Assembly: GCA_030867875.1 (NCBI GenBank)
Contig: JAOWCC010001634.1
Span: 137,226,365-137,290,364 of the forward strand
Reading direction: 5' to 3'
Length of the DNA stretch: 64,000 nucleotides
Origin: Actinernus sp. WN-2022
Lineage: Eukaryota; Cnidaria; Anthozoa; Actiniaria; Actinernidae
Of this stretch, positions 10,861-23,099 are shown piece after piece. Every line of letters starts with the position of its first letter. Within the stretch, counting starts at the first letter, position 1. The notes beneath the pieces are model-generated. The model searched no databases. It was not told the origin of the DNA and was given only the letters and a program-made list of their open reading frames with translations. The position numbers and the translations under genes are program-made.

Positions 10861-11075
10861 TCCTCTGTTAGTAGAGGGCGGAGGAACAGAACAGGGAGGA
10901 GGGAGAATTGGAAATGAAATGTCCAGAAAAACTAGGGAGGAGGAAGAATTTAGCATACAGGGAGGAGGGAGAAAATGGGATCTACATACATGCTCTAGAG
11001 AGAAATTTTAAAACTCACTAGGGAGGAGGGAGAAATGTCGGAAAAAAAATAGGGAGGAGTGAGATTTCACTACCC
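10860..11075. repeat. GGGAGGAGGGAGAA dispersed repeat, inverted partner of 19265-19490
   Basis: Purine-rich blocks GGGAGGAGGGAGAAT alternate with GAAATGTCCAGAAAAACTA, TTTAGCATACA, TGGGATCTACATACATG and TTTTAAAACTCACTAGG. The same order, reverse complemented, occurs at 19265-19490, so these are two opposite-strand copies of one repeat family. Confidence 0.75.
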
Positions 11076-11540
11076 GTTCCTCTCCACTCTTAGTAGTAGT
11101 AGTACTAGTTCCCTTGTTGCCACTATGTACATTTTATATATTAATATACAGTGTAAATCCATATAATCATGACTGCTGCCTTAAATTCTTTTGTTGTTGT
11201 TGTAAATGGGTGGATCCATGGGAACCTGTCAGAATTAATTGTTTGTTGCCCATCGGTGAGGGGGAAAAGCACACTTTGGTTCATAGATCAGGAATCTTGT
11301 ATGAATTTGTACTAATTGCTGTGTCCAATACGAGGGGATTTGATACAACGAGTTTGATTGGGTATTTGTGCAAATCCCCAGGGTACCTGGGGGTTGATCC
11401 CTGGTGTAGTAGCTGCAAGTAAATAGGCAAAGCTACTGATACAGTGCAAAACTGAATGCTAAATCACTGGGAGGAAGTTCAAAGGAACATTGCATGTGTT
11501 ATTTTAAAGACTTGTTGTTGATCTTACTTGGCCTCTTGTA
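11076..11540. other. Non-coding interval
   Basis: One open frame of 102 codons (11114-11422, plus) has no recognisable domain and a composition unlike a conserved protein. I do not call it a gene. Confidence 0.4.
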
Positions 11541-11949
11541 TAGGCGAATCCTTGTTTACATTTTTTCCTTATTAGCAAACATCAAACTTCAAGCAACGTA
11601 CATATAAACAAACAGAGTCCATAAATCGAAAGAGATTGACACACTTGATAATCACCGAAAATTTTATAATGATAAAATAAATTTATTTTGAGGAACAAGT
11701 CAGTGATAAGTATTTAAAAATAGCAAAATTTACAAAGAATGTATGGCTGTTGGCAACTTTTGCCCCCCAGCCCATTTTACAGTTTTGAAAAGTCAATTTC
11801 CATAAATATTTAACATATCAATCTTACATTTTCGGTGATTACTAAGTTTAAAATTCTCTTTCAACTGATGTACTCTGTTTGTAGCTTGAAGTTTAATTTA
11901 TGCTAATCAGGCAAAAATGTAAACAATGACGTCAGCAAGGATTCGCCTA
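11541..11949. mobile_element. MITE with long imperfect terminal inverted repeats
   Basis: The left end TAGGCGAATCCTTG with TTTACATTTTTTCC is mirrored on the right by a sequence ending GCAAGGATTCGCCTA. The inverted similarity continues inward for about 100 bp (AACTTCAAGC, CTGTTTG, TCGGTGATTA blocks). The element is about 409 bp, with no ORF. Confidence 0.7.
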
Positions 11950-13070
11950 TTCATCCCTGAAAACCATGCGAAATCATGTGAAATCAAACGTGTTTGATAA
12001 AGAGTTGTAAGGCTTAGCAGAGCAGGACAGAATTAACCATTCGTGTTCACTATATTATCACTGGTCTTGTGTTGCTACATGTATATTGTCTCAAACATAT
12101 GTAGCTACTGTTATAAACATGGCTGCAATTTGTTTTCTTTTTTCCATGGCAGTTATCATCCCAGACACTCTAAAATAGAATTATATTTACATGACTAATA
12201 TAATATGTTTATTATATGGCTTCCCTGGAGACAGAATCACAATTCTTCTTAAAAATAATTTATATATGTAACTCTTGTAAAAAGAATTCAAAATAATTTA
12301 TTATTCTCCCAAAGGCTAAAAAACATTGCAAGCGTAAAATACTTTTTTAATCAAACCTGCAAAGAATACCAACTATTTCTTGTTGAAATTCCATATGGCC
12401 CGAGTAAAGGCTGGTACAGCCTCTTGTTTGAGGTATGTTTCGTAGGTTTTATGCCACATTTCATTTTACTCTCGGTCATAATACATACCAGTACAAACAC
12501 CGTGATCTTTGGGCCAACACTAAAATAATTTTGACCGTGTTTTTGGTTGGTTTACCGATCTCGTATCGAGACCTCTGTACGTTATACTATACAGGTATAC
12601 TGAATAGCTGATTTATAGCGAACTATAGCGATTTACTAGCAAATATATATATACTGTGGTTGAGCAGTTATGGGTTTCTCTCCTCTATCGAAGTCTGAAG
12701 ACATCTGAACTCCTGAACTGTGAGAACCGACAATGTCGCTCGCCAACACAAAGCCAGAAATACCCCTGAGAAATAAACACTCAGCACAGAATAATTTATG
12801 ATGAGCGAAGCAATATTAAACTCTCAAGGTAAACAAGAATCCTCTCACGGCCGAGGTTTTGGTTCGAGAAATTAAAGGCTTCCAACAGTTCCCTTTATAG
12901 TTCTGTAATATAATGAGCAGACTGCAGTTTTGGGAAGGAGGGTAAAAGCTTTTAAATAGAGATAACCAACAGGCATTTCAGTTAATAATCTTTAATCCAA
13001 CAATATACCAATATGGACGCGATCAGCGAGCTGCGATAAAGAGCCGCAGGTTAGAAAGAACAGTAGAGAA
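11950..13070. other. Non-coding AT-rich DNA
   Basis: I see no gene. The only recurring structure is the start, near 13075, of the element X 3'-end copy that follows. Confidence 0.45.
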
Positions 13071-13074
13071 ATAT

Positions 13075-13448
13075 AGTGATAGCTCCATCATAGGTGGACA
13101 GGATACAACTTATAATATGGGACAAATATAAACATACATTTGAGACACTCATCTATTAGTACTCTGAACTGCAGAACAGCAGACTAAATTGTAAGCGTGC
13201 GTTACATGAATAAGTAGAGGTCAACTTCTTTAATTTACATACACGAGAAAAACAAAAATATTAAATTACATATATATACTAGGGGAGCAGAGAATGAATG
13301 TCACCGCGCTACCGGCCACTCCTAAAGACTGCTAAATTCAGCTAATAATTCTTCCCTTCGGTTATTACTAAGAGGATTTCAAATGAAAGTGTATTTCATC
13401 TTCAATCTCATGTGGCCCGAGTGAAAGCCCAGATGGGCTCTTGTTGTT
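13075..13448 (+). repeat. 3'-end fragment of element X
   Basis: Matches the 3' part of the X copies at 19635-20020 (plus) and 30857-31080 (minus): GGACAGGATACAACTTATAA, CATACATTTGAGACA, AGGGGAGCAGAGAATGA, GCGCTACCGGCCACTCC, and the terminal GAAAGCCCAGATGGGCTCTTG. The ending agrees with the boundary fixed by the empty site of the 30857-32690 copy. Confidence 0.75.
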
Positions 13449-13888
13449 AGGAATGAAATGTAGCGCTTCTCGTCAAGAATACAATACAATCTTCAACCTG
13501 TTATTAGGAACACCATTGTAGGAATTATTTAACTTGAATGTCGTCCGGGGCCTTTTTGCCTGACGCGGCCCATATTACAGAGGAGTGTTCCACTTCCCAC
13601 ATTATATTGTCACACAACACTGTAGACGGTAGAGTTATTTTTTAGCATAGCGTTTCCCGCGAGAAGAAACAAAGACCGTCACTTTTAACCAATCAGGATG
13701 CATTGAAAAATTGTATTTAACACGGTTCAAACTGCTAAAAAATACTAAAGCGCAAGAGAACAAAAGACAATGTAATCGCATACCAGAGCTTCGCGACTAT
13801 AAATAGACACACCATCTACTGTGACGTGTTAGGGGCCAACACAAGGGCACAGGAACACTCCTGTGTAATATACTCCTGCATGTATCCA

Positions 13889-14250
13889 TGTATAATAGGT
13901 TTCTCGATGTTTTCAATTACCTTTAACGTCAGAATTTTTTATATTTTCGTTTTGCCATCATGTTGACAAAAAAAGTAACCGAAAACCCGAGTTCGATTGG
14001 TTAAGAGGGAGAAAAGTTATTCAGTTGTGAATTTGACTGGAAATATACAATATAGAACCATTTACAAAATAACTTCTTCATTCATCTTTTAGAGTTTAAA
14101 ATATTTGTTCACGACAATCTAGCAATTAAAAAAGTAAATCGGTACCCACAATCATATTTTTTTAGAATTTTCAATTTTTGAGAGGAAATACTTTAAAATT
14201 CACAGTGAAAAAGAGGATACGTCATTATGACGTCATATATTTTTGAAAAC
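13889..14250. repeat. Dispersed repeat, partner of about 23270-23650
   Basis: Shared blocks in the same orientation: TAATAGGTTTCTCGATGTTT, ACCGAAAA, GAGTTCGATTGGTTAAGAGG, ACAAAATAACTTCTTCATTC and GTCATTATGACGTCATATAT. No ORF. Its end abuts the Penelope-like fragment at about 14250. Confidence 0.75.
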
Positions 14251-16915
14251 CCACTGACAAACACCAGTACCTTCTTAAAACGTCTTGTCACCCCGGTAAC
14301 ACTAAATACTAATCCAACTGATAGCCTTTCACTTCGCCTTCGCCGCATTTGCTCTTCGGACGATAGCTTTAAGAAACGCACTAATGAATTAATAACATAC
14401 CTTAACAAACGCGGCTATAATCTTACTTTCCTTAAGACACAAATACAACGTGCATCTAACATTTCTCGCACTGATGCTTTACAAAACAAACCCAAGCCAG
14501 ATGCAGACCGTATTCTTTTTATCATTACATATAATCCAGCACTACCTAACATCTCATCAATAATTCATAAACACTCTACCATTCTCTATTCATCTAAACG
14601 TTCCGAAATAATTTTCAAAAATCTTCCCTTAGTAGCCCACCGCCGCTGTAATAACAGAAGTGACATTTTAGTAAGAGCATCGGGAAGAATCCGGCGACAT
14701 TTTCTGGGTCACGTGACACGGTTTCACGCGCTTGATTTAAATTTCTGCTTGAGCGCACATGCCAAAGTACAAAGAAAACTGGCCAAAGCTCGGCTACATG
14801 CCGAAAATATTGTCGATTTTTAGTTAAAACAAAAACTAAAACTAAAAATGTAGCAGCGGGATTTTAAAGAAGAGATATTACGCTGTAAAGACCGACAGAA
14901 AACTTATGGAAAGTGTTTTCATTAGCTATTCAACACTTATTTTCTCGCGAAATCTTAAGTATCCAAAATTTGTAACACCGGGAAAAGATTATTTGATTTT
15001 TCATCTGTTATCGAGTGTTTTCTTATCGAAATCGTATAAATATTTCTACCATGAAACTTGAATGTTTTTGCATCAGTCAAATCGCCTTCGATGCTTGCAT
15101 ATTTATTAACTTTCAGAACTCCCCCGGGCAATCCTAAGCTCCGCCTCCTGAATTATAACAGAAGATACCGAAACAAAGGACGGCAGTGAAAGAGTAATTG
15201 GGTTAGGCACTTGTGAAAATTTAAACACAATAAGTCTAATGAGTCGGTTAACTATTTTAGGGTAGCGCCGGGCTTTTGAAAGTTATTATCTGCGCGGAAG
15301 GAGTGAGCAAAGATAAATGGCCATTGGAGCTGCATCAGAAAATAAACACGCACTAAAAGCGACTTTGCAGTCGAATTTCTGATAGTTTATAAGTTGAACG
15401 AATCCGTGTTTTCCGAGCGAATCTGTTTTTTTTTTTGCGAGCGAATTTGTGTTTTGGAAATATCGCGCATCACAAGCGATTAAACAGACGGATTGTTTAC
15501 GTCTTCAGCTTTAAAACGAGACCTTTCCCACGGTTATGTGTGGCCTAGAAGCGAAGCGATCCGAAAAAAGTTTTTTGGCCTTTATTGAACTCAAGTTGCG
15601 ATTCTTTTACTGATATCTAGACTTCTAGTGGTCAGATAAGCTTCAATGATATCTTATTTTAAAGCGACAAAATTACAGAATCTGTTTCTAGACCTTTAGG
15701 TCAGTGATGCGAACTTCTGAACATGATCGTTATTTTTTGTTTTGTAAAGAGCTGTGATCTGAACCAACTCGTATTTTGATTTTAAAGCTACAAAATTACA
15801 GAACCATTTTTATGGTGCGCTCTCAAAGTGAGTGATCATGACTTTTCGTGTTTAATAAAGCGCTTTGATCAAGAGTTTAAAAAAAAAACTTTTATAGCTT
15901 GTATGGAGTTTGAAATCTTTCGCTTGGATAGCTCGTGCGAACAATGCCGAGGTTCACTTCTATTTAAATAACTAGTTTCAGAAGTATGGCACTACAATAA
16001 AGCTTGCTGAATTTGACTTAGGCTTTTCGAATAAGCTCTAAATGCAGACATTATACTCCATTTTAATTTTGACATGATTCAAATCTCGAACGCAAACGAA
16101 ATAGGTTTGGAAACTTCGCGCGGCAAAACTTATAACCCAAGTAGCCAGTGGCAAATTGATTTTGCGGTGATCTTTTACTGTTACCAAGTTTAGCTATTTA
16201 CCCAAGGTCTATTGAAATCTCTTAAAGAGCTTTGGGATCTCTCTTGGTCCCATGACGAGATAGATGACAGTGATTGACAGGCCGAAGAGCAAGTATGTGA
16301 ATGAGGCCCACAAGGATTCCCTAGCAGCCAGTCACAAGCACTTTGCTGAATATCTAATAAGGCGTATCATAATTATTCATATCTCACGGACGCGAGTAAA
16401 TGTCGCCTAAAACAATGGGTTTATACCCGATGGCTCAGTTACCTAACACTACTAACACCTCTCCACTGCCACCCGGCTCTTATCGCTGCGGTATAAACTG
16501 CATTACCTGCCCTTACATCGAACATGGTCTCAATCAATACACTTTTCCTCCACTGGCGAAACTCATCATATCAAATATCACATTACATGTAATACTAAAA
16601 ACGTAATTTACATGGTTCAATGTCACTACTGTAATTCACAATACATCGGAGAAACAAAACGATGCCTCAAAGACCGTTTTAACGAACACAGACGACCTGT
16701 AGATAAATCTAATATCAAATCTAAACCTACAGCCGTTTCTGAACATTTTCTCAGCCTTAACCATTCTAGTACTGACATGCTCCTTATTCCTTTAGAAGTC
16801 ATCTATTCTAAACGCGATTATATTTAATTCCGTGAGAAACGCACGTGAATCATATCTCATCTATAAAGCTAAAACCCTCGAACCACTCGGAATGAATAGA
16901 TGTGATGAAATGTAA
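14250..16915 (+). pseudogene. Penelope-like retroelement, RT thumb/linker plus GIY-YIG, interrupted
   Basis: 14250-14682 encodes the C-terminal part of a PLE reverse transcriptase and linker: FKKRTNELITYLNKRGYNL, FIITYNPALPNISSIIHKH, RRCNNRSDILVRA. Coding resumes at about 16428 with LPNTTNTSPLPPGSYRCGIN, CITCPY, then MVQCHYCNSQYIGETKRCLK, DRFNEHRRPVDKS, AVSEHFLSLNH and a tail ending GMNRCDEM. The GIY-like region, YIGE and R-x3-DR-x2-EH fit the GIY-YIG endonuclease fused to PLE reverse transcriptases. The roughly 1.74 kb between LVRA and LPNTTN is foreign. Frames also shift near 16605 and 16830. The catalytic reverse-transcriptase core is absent, so the copy is inactive. Confidence 0.8.
14683..16427. 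mobile_element. Insertion of about 1.74 kb inside the Penelope-like element
   Basis: The PLE protein reads up to GTAAGAGCA (LVRA) and continues at CAGTTACCTAACACTAC, so everything between is inserted or substituted. I find no convincing long terminal inverted repeat (only TCGGG against CCCGA) and no ORF. Boundaries are accurate to perhaps 10 bp. It could be a non-autonomous transposon or two events combined. Confidence 0.5.
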
Positions 16916-16983
16916 TTTCACCGTTTGACCTTTATTGTCGGCTGTTACTCGTATCTGCACTATCTTTTCAAACCTATTTCGTA

Positions 16984-17450
16984 ATTACTCGGGCGGCCTG
17001 TGGCAGGCACGAGTCTTAATCTGCAGGCCGTTATTTTTGTTTTGTTTCATGCAGCAACATTTCTGCCCATGTATTAAATTTCAAGTTCACCACCAATCAG
17101 ATTGCACTGTGCTGGTCACGTAACACTCGCCAGGTTAATTCATTTACATAATTTAATACAGTAAAATCAAGATGGTGGACCCGCGAGGAAATTTCTCTCT
17201 AATTTGGAGTCCCATCTCTCAAATGAAACAGTTTAATGTTTTATTTAACTTGACTCGTGCGAAAGCCTTCCAACAGGCTCAGGATATTTCAACTGGCGCT
17301 CTTGTTGGAGCCGAAGGATCGCGTTTTTTACCCAGATATCAGATGGTCAGTGAATTTATATACGAGACGACGACCTCAAAGGGCGGTATGATGAAAGCTC
17401 CACATATCGAATTGGAATTTAGCGTGTTGATTTGCTGCTGAAACCAAAGG
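16984..17450 (+). repeat. 5'-end region of element X with start of its ORF-like sequence
   Basis: Begins TTACTCGGGC, the same 5' boundary as the X copies ending at 32690 and 40547. It contains the shared ACCACCAATCAGATTGCACT and TAATACAGTA...TCAAGATGGTGG. The open frame at 17172-17441 (MVDPRGNFSLIWSPISQM..., ...FIYETTTSK) parallels the A/B translation through SEFIYET, equivalent to SDFIYDT. With the 3' end at 20020 this may be one X copy of about 3.0 kb whose middle differs from A and B, or two separate fragments. Confidence 0.65.
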
Positions 17451-19264
17451 CTTCTTCGATAGAAATGGCAAGATGTTGTGTTTTTCTAGGATAGTAGTAG
17501 TAGTTTTTTATTTATTTCCTTTTTCATGTAAAGATTACATACAATTTTCCATATATATATATTATGCTACTAATGTTGTCCTTACGTGAATAAGGAGGAG
17601 GACTAAATAAGCACATCAGTGCTTTTCCTAATAGTCCCCCTTCAGATTCCTAATATCTAATTGTTACTTATTGTATGACAAAATAGTTCTCGTTTAAGCT
17701 TCTCTTTCGCCACGGCTTTGTTATTTGAATCTCTGTGGATTGGTATACTCAAATATACTGCACAAACTATAACCATAGAACTGAATAAGAAGTCTTTAAC
17801 AAAGCCAAACTCAACTTCAACTCAAGAGCAAAGCTGAGAGGGAAAGTGAAACTGAACAGTGTCTTGTCAGGTCATGAATTAAGGTACGGTGAGGTTGAAA
17901 TCATTGCGTGTTTATATCTGCATTTCTTTGTCGATTTTTTGTGATATATAGTCAGTGTACTTTTTTACCAAGTCTATTTATATCCAGTGTTATCCTTCTG
18001 ATCATGATTATATACGTCAATCTCTGGAAGAATGCAGACATGCCAGTAGAAGATAACTGCAAATTTTATTAAGTCGAAGAACCAGACATGTACGCGTACA
18101 TAATCACATGTACACAGAGACGTGCTGCAAACACTCATTGCCATAAAACGAGTCGCAAGCACATCTTAATTACTTAAACGAATTTTAGGAAAAAGCAGAA
18201 AAGTGAGGCGAGTTAGAAAACAAAGCCGTAAGGACGGAGAAGAGAGAAATCAGAGATATTTAAAAAAAATAGAGAAATAATTTGTTTGTAAAATCACGTC
18301 GAAAAGTCTGTAGGGTAACTAAAAGCCAAAGCGAACCAGAGGAAAATGTAAATTTCATACTACAGTATCTCCAATCATTTCACATACCCGAGCAGTTCTC
18401 TCCAAAAATCTGAATCATAAAAAGAATCACTGCAAAATCATGCTGTCTAATGACATTGAACAGGTCTTTTTGATTCAATAATAAGTGCTGATATGTTTAG
18501 GTTAACAGCCAGATTCTCTTGCTTGGGATTAAAACCGTTAGATGTTGGTGGTGGTGGAGAGATTACAACAACAATAACAAGTTATTATACCCTTACAAAG
18601 TGTGACAAATTAATGGTAAGAAAAAATACATATTTACCGAGGGTACTGGCTTCATGAAATAACTGAGAAGTTAAAAATGCCAGGAGCCAGTTTACATGGA
18701 ATTGAAATTAAATTACTAGGTCGGAGGGCATGAACAAATACATATACAAACTATTCCATTTGGTCAAGTTATTTACAATATATACGCTGGCATATATATA
18801 GTAATACAATTAATACAGTGTTAATAAATAAATAAATAAATATGAAGAGAAAGAGTACAAACTCAGTCTTATTTTCTCTAGCATAATATATTTTTACTTT
18901 TAAAAAATGCATAAAAGCTAATATTTGCTGAGAAATACGTCCTATCTCATCCAGAATGAAAGTAATGCTGATCAGTCCTGGTTTCAATATATTAACAACA
19001 CCTCCCCCCCCCCCCCCCCCCGTCCTCCTCCCCATCCCTCCTCCTCCTCCCCCCCCCCCCCCTGTTTGGGTCAGGTCCACTACACAGCTAAGGCATGTTT
19101 TACGACAGAATAACCTAGCTAGAGAGAGTCTACTGGATTAAGATACTGTTACATGTCTGTTAATATGGGGAAAACGGAAGAATCTTTCATTGAGCTTGAT
19201 AACCATGTTTGGATTTGGAAGCAGAATTGAGATTTTAGATGTATTTTGTGAGTCCCAAATTGCT
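17451..19264. other. Non-coding DNA with C-rich low-complexity tract
   Basis: 19002-19062 is a run of C with short CCTCCTCC interruptions; it produces poly-proline and poly-glycine open frames on both strands that are not genes. The remainder is AT-rich with no supported gene. It may be the interior of the 16984-20020 element. Confidence 0.5.
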
Positions 19265-19490
19265 AGTTCCCTAGTTCCTCCCTATTTTTTCCCCAACATT
19301 TTATTTCTCCCTCCTCCCTAGTGAGTTTTAAAATTTCTCTCTAGATCATGTATGTAGATCCCATTTTCTCCCTCCTCCCTGTATGCTAAATTCTTCCTCC
19401 TCCCTAGTTTTTCTGGACATTTCACCTTCCTCCCTGATTTTTTTTGCCAATTCTCCCTCCTCCCTGTTCTGTTCCTCCGCCCTCCATACA
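19265..19490. repeat. Inverted copy of the GGGAGGAGGGAGAA repeat
   Basis: Reads TTCTCCCTCCTCCC repeatedly, with GTGAGTTTTAAAATTTCTCT, GTATGTAGATCCCA, TGTATGCTAAATTC and TTTTTCTGGACATTTC. This is the reverse complement of the order seen at 10860-11075. Confidence 0.75.
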
Positions 19491-19634
19491 CGTCATACAA
19501 ACACGCGGGTTTTTTTTCCAACCACATTATATATGCAAATATATATGCAAATATAAATGACGTCGTGTTTACAAACAGTAAGTATCGCTATAGCAAGAAC
19601 AGCAGATAAAGTTACATAGAGGCACACAAATTGA

Positions 19635-20020
19635 CATAGCTAGCTCCATCACAGGATGGACAGGATACAACTTATAATATGGTACAAATATAAACATACA
19701 TTTGAGACAATCGGCGGAACCTCCATGCAGTATAACAGAACAGCAGACTAAATTGTAAATTTGTGTTACTTGAATATAAGTAGTGTTTAAATTAAAATGT
19801 CAACTTCTTTAATTTACATACAAGAAAAACAAAAATATTAAATTACATATATACTATATAGGGGAGCAGAGAATGAGTCACCGCGCTACCGGCCACTCCA
19901 AAAGACTTCTAAATTCAGCTAATAATTCTTCCCTTTGGTTATTACTAAGAGGACTTCAAATGAAAGTGTATTTCATCTTCAATCTCATGTGACCCGAGTG
20001 GAAGCCCAGATGGGCTCTTG
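19635..20020 (+). repeat. 3'-end of an element X copy
   Basis: Shares with 13075-13448 the blocks GGACAGGATACAACTTATAA, CGCGCTACCGGCCACTCC and ACTAAGAGGACTTCAAATGA. It ends CCCGAGTGGAAGCCCAGATG, GGCTCTTG. The element X end at CTCTTG agrees across four copies. Confidence 0.75.
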
Positions 20021-20099
20021 TTTCCTTTTATGTGTTACTATTGTATAAAACATATGTCATCGATTTTGTAATTTCCGCTCATAGTTACGTAATTAACAA

Positions 20100-20200
20100 T
20101 TTATATAAGCCTTGTATCCATTTGTGACCTCCACTGTAAAATAAACCTGAAGAAGGCTGGTACTGGCCAGCCGAAATATCGAATAAACCTCGACAAGCGT
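20100..20200 (+). ncRNA. Second hammerhead-like motif, Penelope-like 3' remnant
   Basis: CTGAAGA (about 20142-20148), GGCTGG, loop, CCAGCC and GAAATATCG, followed by AATAAACCTCGACAAGCGTT. This is the same arrangement as 7941-7985, including the single extra A before stem II. ATAAACCT occurs both before and after the motif. No adjacent PLE coding is left. Confidence 0.4.
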
Positions 20201-21450
20201 TGTATTTGATCAGCATTGCAGTAGTCTTCTGACACTTTATCATTACCTGTTGATACCAGAACTATACGAAGATAATTCTCTGCTTTCGTTTTGACCGCTC
20301 CAAAATCTCTCCTACTGCAGCTCCCGCCATTACAAAGGTCACACAAGAAAAAATAGCACAAAATGGAACTTTAACAGCGATTTGTTGCACTCTAAACTCG
20401 CGAAACCTCGATGTTCTATACATTAAAACACTGGCAATATTATTCTCCTATCTGAATTCAGCGGTAGAAAGTCAGTTCAGACATGCGTTTTCAAGCTAAA
20501 CCCAGTTTTCTTCTGCTTGGTCGTCCATAAACGAGTAACGCCTTGTAAATATTCATTTCACTCGCGAAAGAGAATTCAAATTTGCTCAGTCGAAATCTTA
20601 ACATAATCACTCCAAGCAGATTAGATGTTACTTGACTTTGATTTGAAGGTAGACTTTTTTCATGTCATTTTGTTTGGTTTAGAAGGCAAAATAGCTCCCA
20701 AAACCATGTATTTTCGAGTGATTTGACTGGGCCGATACCGGAAGTGAGTCACCGAATTTCGATATGTAGGCTTTTGTACGCAATGAGTGATATGTATTGT
20801 AAACTGAATAGCCGCAATATGTTTCTTCAATTTAGAAAGCATGACTGATGTTAGACCCATGACGTAAGAAAATGTGACAGGAAACTCCAGTTCTTAATAA
20901 CTCAGCATACTGTATATTTATCGTAGACTTTAAAATTGCGGCAATCAAAAACACGTATTTATGTTGTTGTGATAACATGCTTTATTTCAAACGTATAGGT
21001 AACGCAGAATTTGACCTTAAAAGGAGTTATTCATTATGACGTCACAATAACGTACCAATATACAGGAATAACCTGTGATATTTTATAAGCGTTTCTGCCA
21101 ACCACAGAATGCAACAAATGTGGCGTGACTGGCCTGTGTGACGTCAGAGTAAGTATCGCTAACAGTAATTACAATTTGAAAAGTGACAGCGGGTTTAGCA
21201 TATATCAATAACAGTTGATTTCTGGTGTTTACGCTTCATCGGACTACAATATATGCATGCCTGTTTCTTTTTGCACTTTCTTTTTGCTGGAAATCCTAAT
21301 CAAATGTCGGGAATTGGCAGATTAGGGAATTTACTGGGAAATCGTTAACAAACTGAAAATAAATCGGGACATGCAACGTTGACATTCAGGCTAGCTTCAG
21401 GCAGGATAGCTTAACACCAGGAGCCCATTATGGGTTCCTGCTAACACACA
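20201..21450. other. Non-coding DNA with dispersed repeats
   Basis: About 20925-21050 matches 25540-25660 (GCGGCAATCAAAAACAC, ATGTTGTTGTGATAACATGC, TTTCAAACGTATAGGTAACG). About 20800-20850 matches 23725-23785 (CTGAATAGCCGCAATATG, TTTAGAAAGCATGACTGATG). About 21190-21385 matches 9440-9630. No gene is supported. Confidence 0.55.
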
Positions 21451-22180
21451 TTAGTATATACCAACTAGTGGACTATTCCGCCTCATGGGCTATTGACTCG
21501 TAGCCCATTCGAGCTGCGGATCTCAATTGTTAATTATTACACGATTGACGCGGTTTTCTTTGTTATTCATAATCCTTTATTTAGCCAGGGACCTGATTTA
21601 GAATACCAGCTGGATTGTCAACTATCGTAAAGCCCGGGGAGGGATTTGGTATTCAGCACACAAGAGTGAATTGAATTGATCAGAATTGCTCATTACCAAT
21701 TCTTCATTTTTCATTTACACGACATTAGACGCATTAGGAAGTATTTGTCCACTTAATCTACCAAGCTTTTAGTACATGCCTTTGTCACAAGCCGTATCGA
21801 TTACTGCCGAATAGCCTTTTATACGGATTGCTGCAGACACAACTAATTAAGTTACAGCAGGAGCCCCCTGGTTACAGAGAGTAGCAGAGAGTACAAAATA
21901 CTGCTGCTCGTCTTTTTAAGAATTAGACCCGTCAATAGCAGCCGAATGGGCTATTTAACTCGTAGCCCATGAGGGCGAGAGGTCTAATTGTTTTAGTATA
22001 AACTAACTAGTCAGACAGTAGAAAATAATAGAAAGAAACAAATCGAAGTAGAAAAAATGTTATTATTTCATGAAAATGCGTGCGGTTTTTCTCTACCATG
22101 GGCTATCACAAATATACCTATAGTAGGGTAGCCAATCAGAATGCAGGATATGTAATAGTCCACTAGTTGGTTTATACTAA
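21451..22180. mobile_element. MITE-like element with about 28-bp terminal inverted repeats
   Basis: The left end TTAGTATATACCAACTAGTG and GACTATT is mirrored by a right end AATAGTCCACTAGTTGG then TTTATACTAA. Inside, GAATGGGCTATTTAACTCGT and TGGGCTATTGACTCGTAGCC are related blocks. About 730 bp, no transposase. Confidence 0.65.
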
Positions 22181-22189
22181 TTTGTAATA

Positions 22190-22552
22190 TACCAAGATTC
22201 GACCATATAACACCTTATCAGCTGCATTGGCTTCCAGTTAAGTTTAGAATTATCTTTAAATTATTACTTTTAAGGCATTGCATGGTCTGTCACCTATATA
22301 TATTAATGATCTAATTAAGATTAAGAGTAAGTCTAGATATTGTCTTCGTTCTAATACTGAATTGTTACTAGAACCACCTTATGTGATAACGTAACTAAAC
22401 CTACACTTGGCGATAGAGCCTTTGTATCAGCTGCTCCAAAACTGTGGAACGATCTACCGAACTCTATACAAAATGAACAGTCTCTCGATTCTTTTAAACG
22501 TCCAATTAAGACTTATCTCTTTAAGAAAGTATTTAACTGTAATTTATTTTAA
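22190..22552 (+). pseudogene. Decayed LINE 3' terminus (reverse-transcriptase C-terminal tail)
   Basis: Split-frame translation reads FDHITPYQL, LHWLPVKFRIIFKLLL, SPIYINDL-like text, SRYCLRSNTELLLEPP, TKPTLGDRAFVSAAPKLWND, LPNSIQNEQSLDSFKR and IKTYLFKKVFNCNLF then stop. HWLPVKFRI...FVSAAPKLWNDLP is a familiar C-terminal signature of non-LTR (Jockey/CR1-group) polyproteins. Frames change repeatedly, so it is a relic. Confidence 0.75.
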
Positions 22553-22705
22553 CATAATTTGTTAAAAATTAGAATGTATAGTTTTTACTCATTTTTAGTA
22601 TTTTATTAGTTCTTAAACATTTAGTATTCTATTAGTATATATTTAGCTTCCGTAAAATTAGTATTACCATTAGTATGGATTTTTAAGATTATACTATTTA
22701 GGCTA

Positions 22706-23029
22706 AGGCCATCCCTTTTTTATTTTCCGTTTCTCATCGTCCGACCGACCCATTTTTGTGGCTTTTTGTAGAAATAAAAAAAAAATTGGGGGGAAGCGTG
22801 GGGGTGAAGAAACCCTAGAGCAGCTCCTGGAAGCTCATGCTCGAGGGTAGGTTACACAATAGTTTCGGCGGTGCATGTTTACATCGATGTCGCCTGTGCA
22901 ACCGCGCCTTATTAGTTCCAGTCTCTCCGCGTATTTTTTATTACAATTTGTTTTTTTCTCACCCGACCGACCGACCCAATTTTTGAAAACCCCACCGATG
23001 AGAAACGAAAAAAAAAATAGGGATGGCCT
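22706..23029. mobile_element. MITE with AGGCCATCCC terminal inverted repeats
   Basis: The left AGGCCATCCCTTTTTTATTT and CCGTTTCTCATCG are mirrored by the right CGATGAGAAACGAAAAAAAA ending TAGGGATGGCCT. Both arms carry CCGACCGACC inward. 324 bp and non-coding; GCTA occurs next to both ends, though not in exactly matching register. Confidence 0.75.
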
Positions 23030-23099
23030 AAGCTATATATAAGTTATTTACATATCATGTAATGCGCAAGTGATCGTATACACATGAAACTTGCGCAAT

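Noticed and set aside
18769..19141. Three open frames with long proline or glycine runs
   Set aside because: They arise from the C-rich tract at 19002-19062 on both strands; no conserved flanking sequence.
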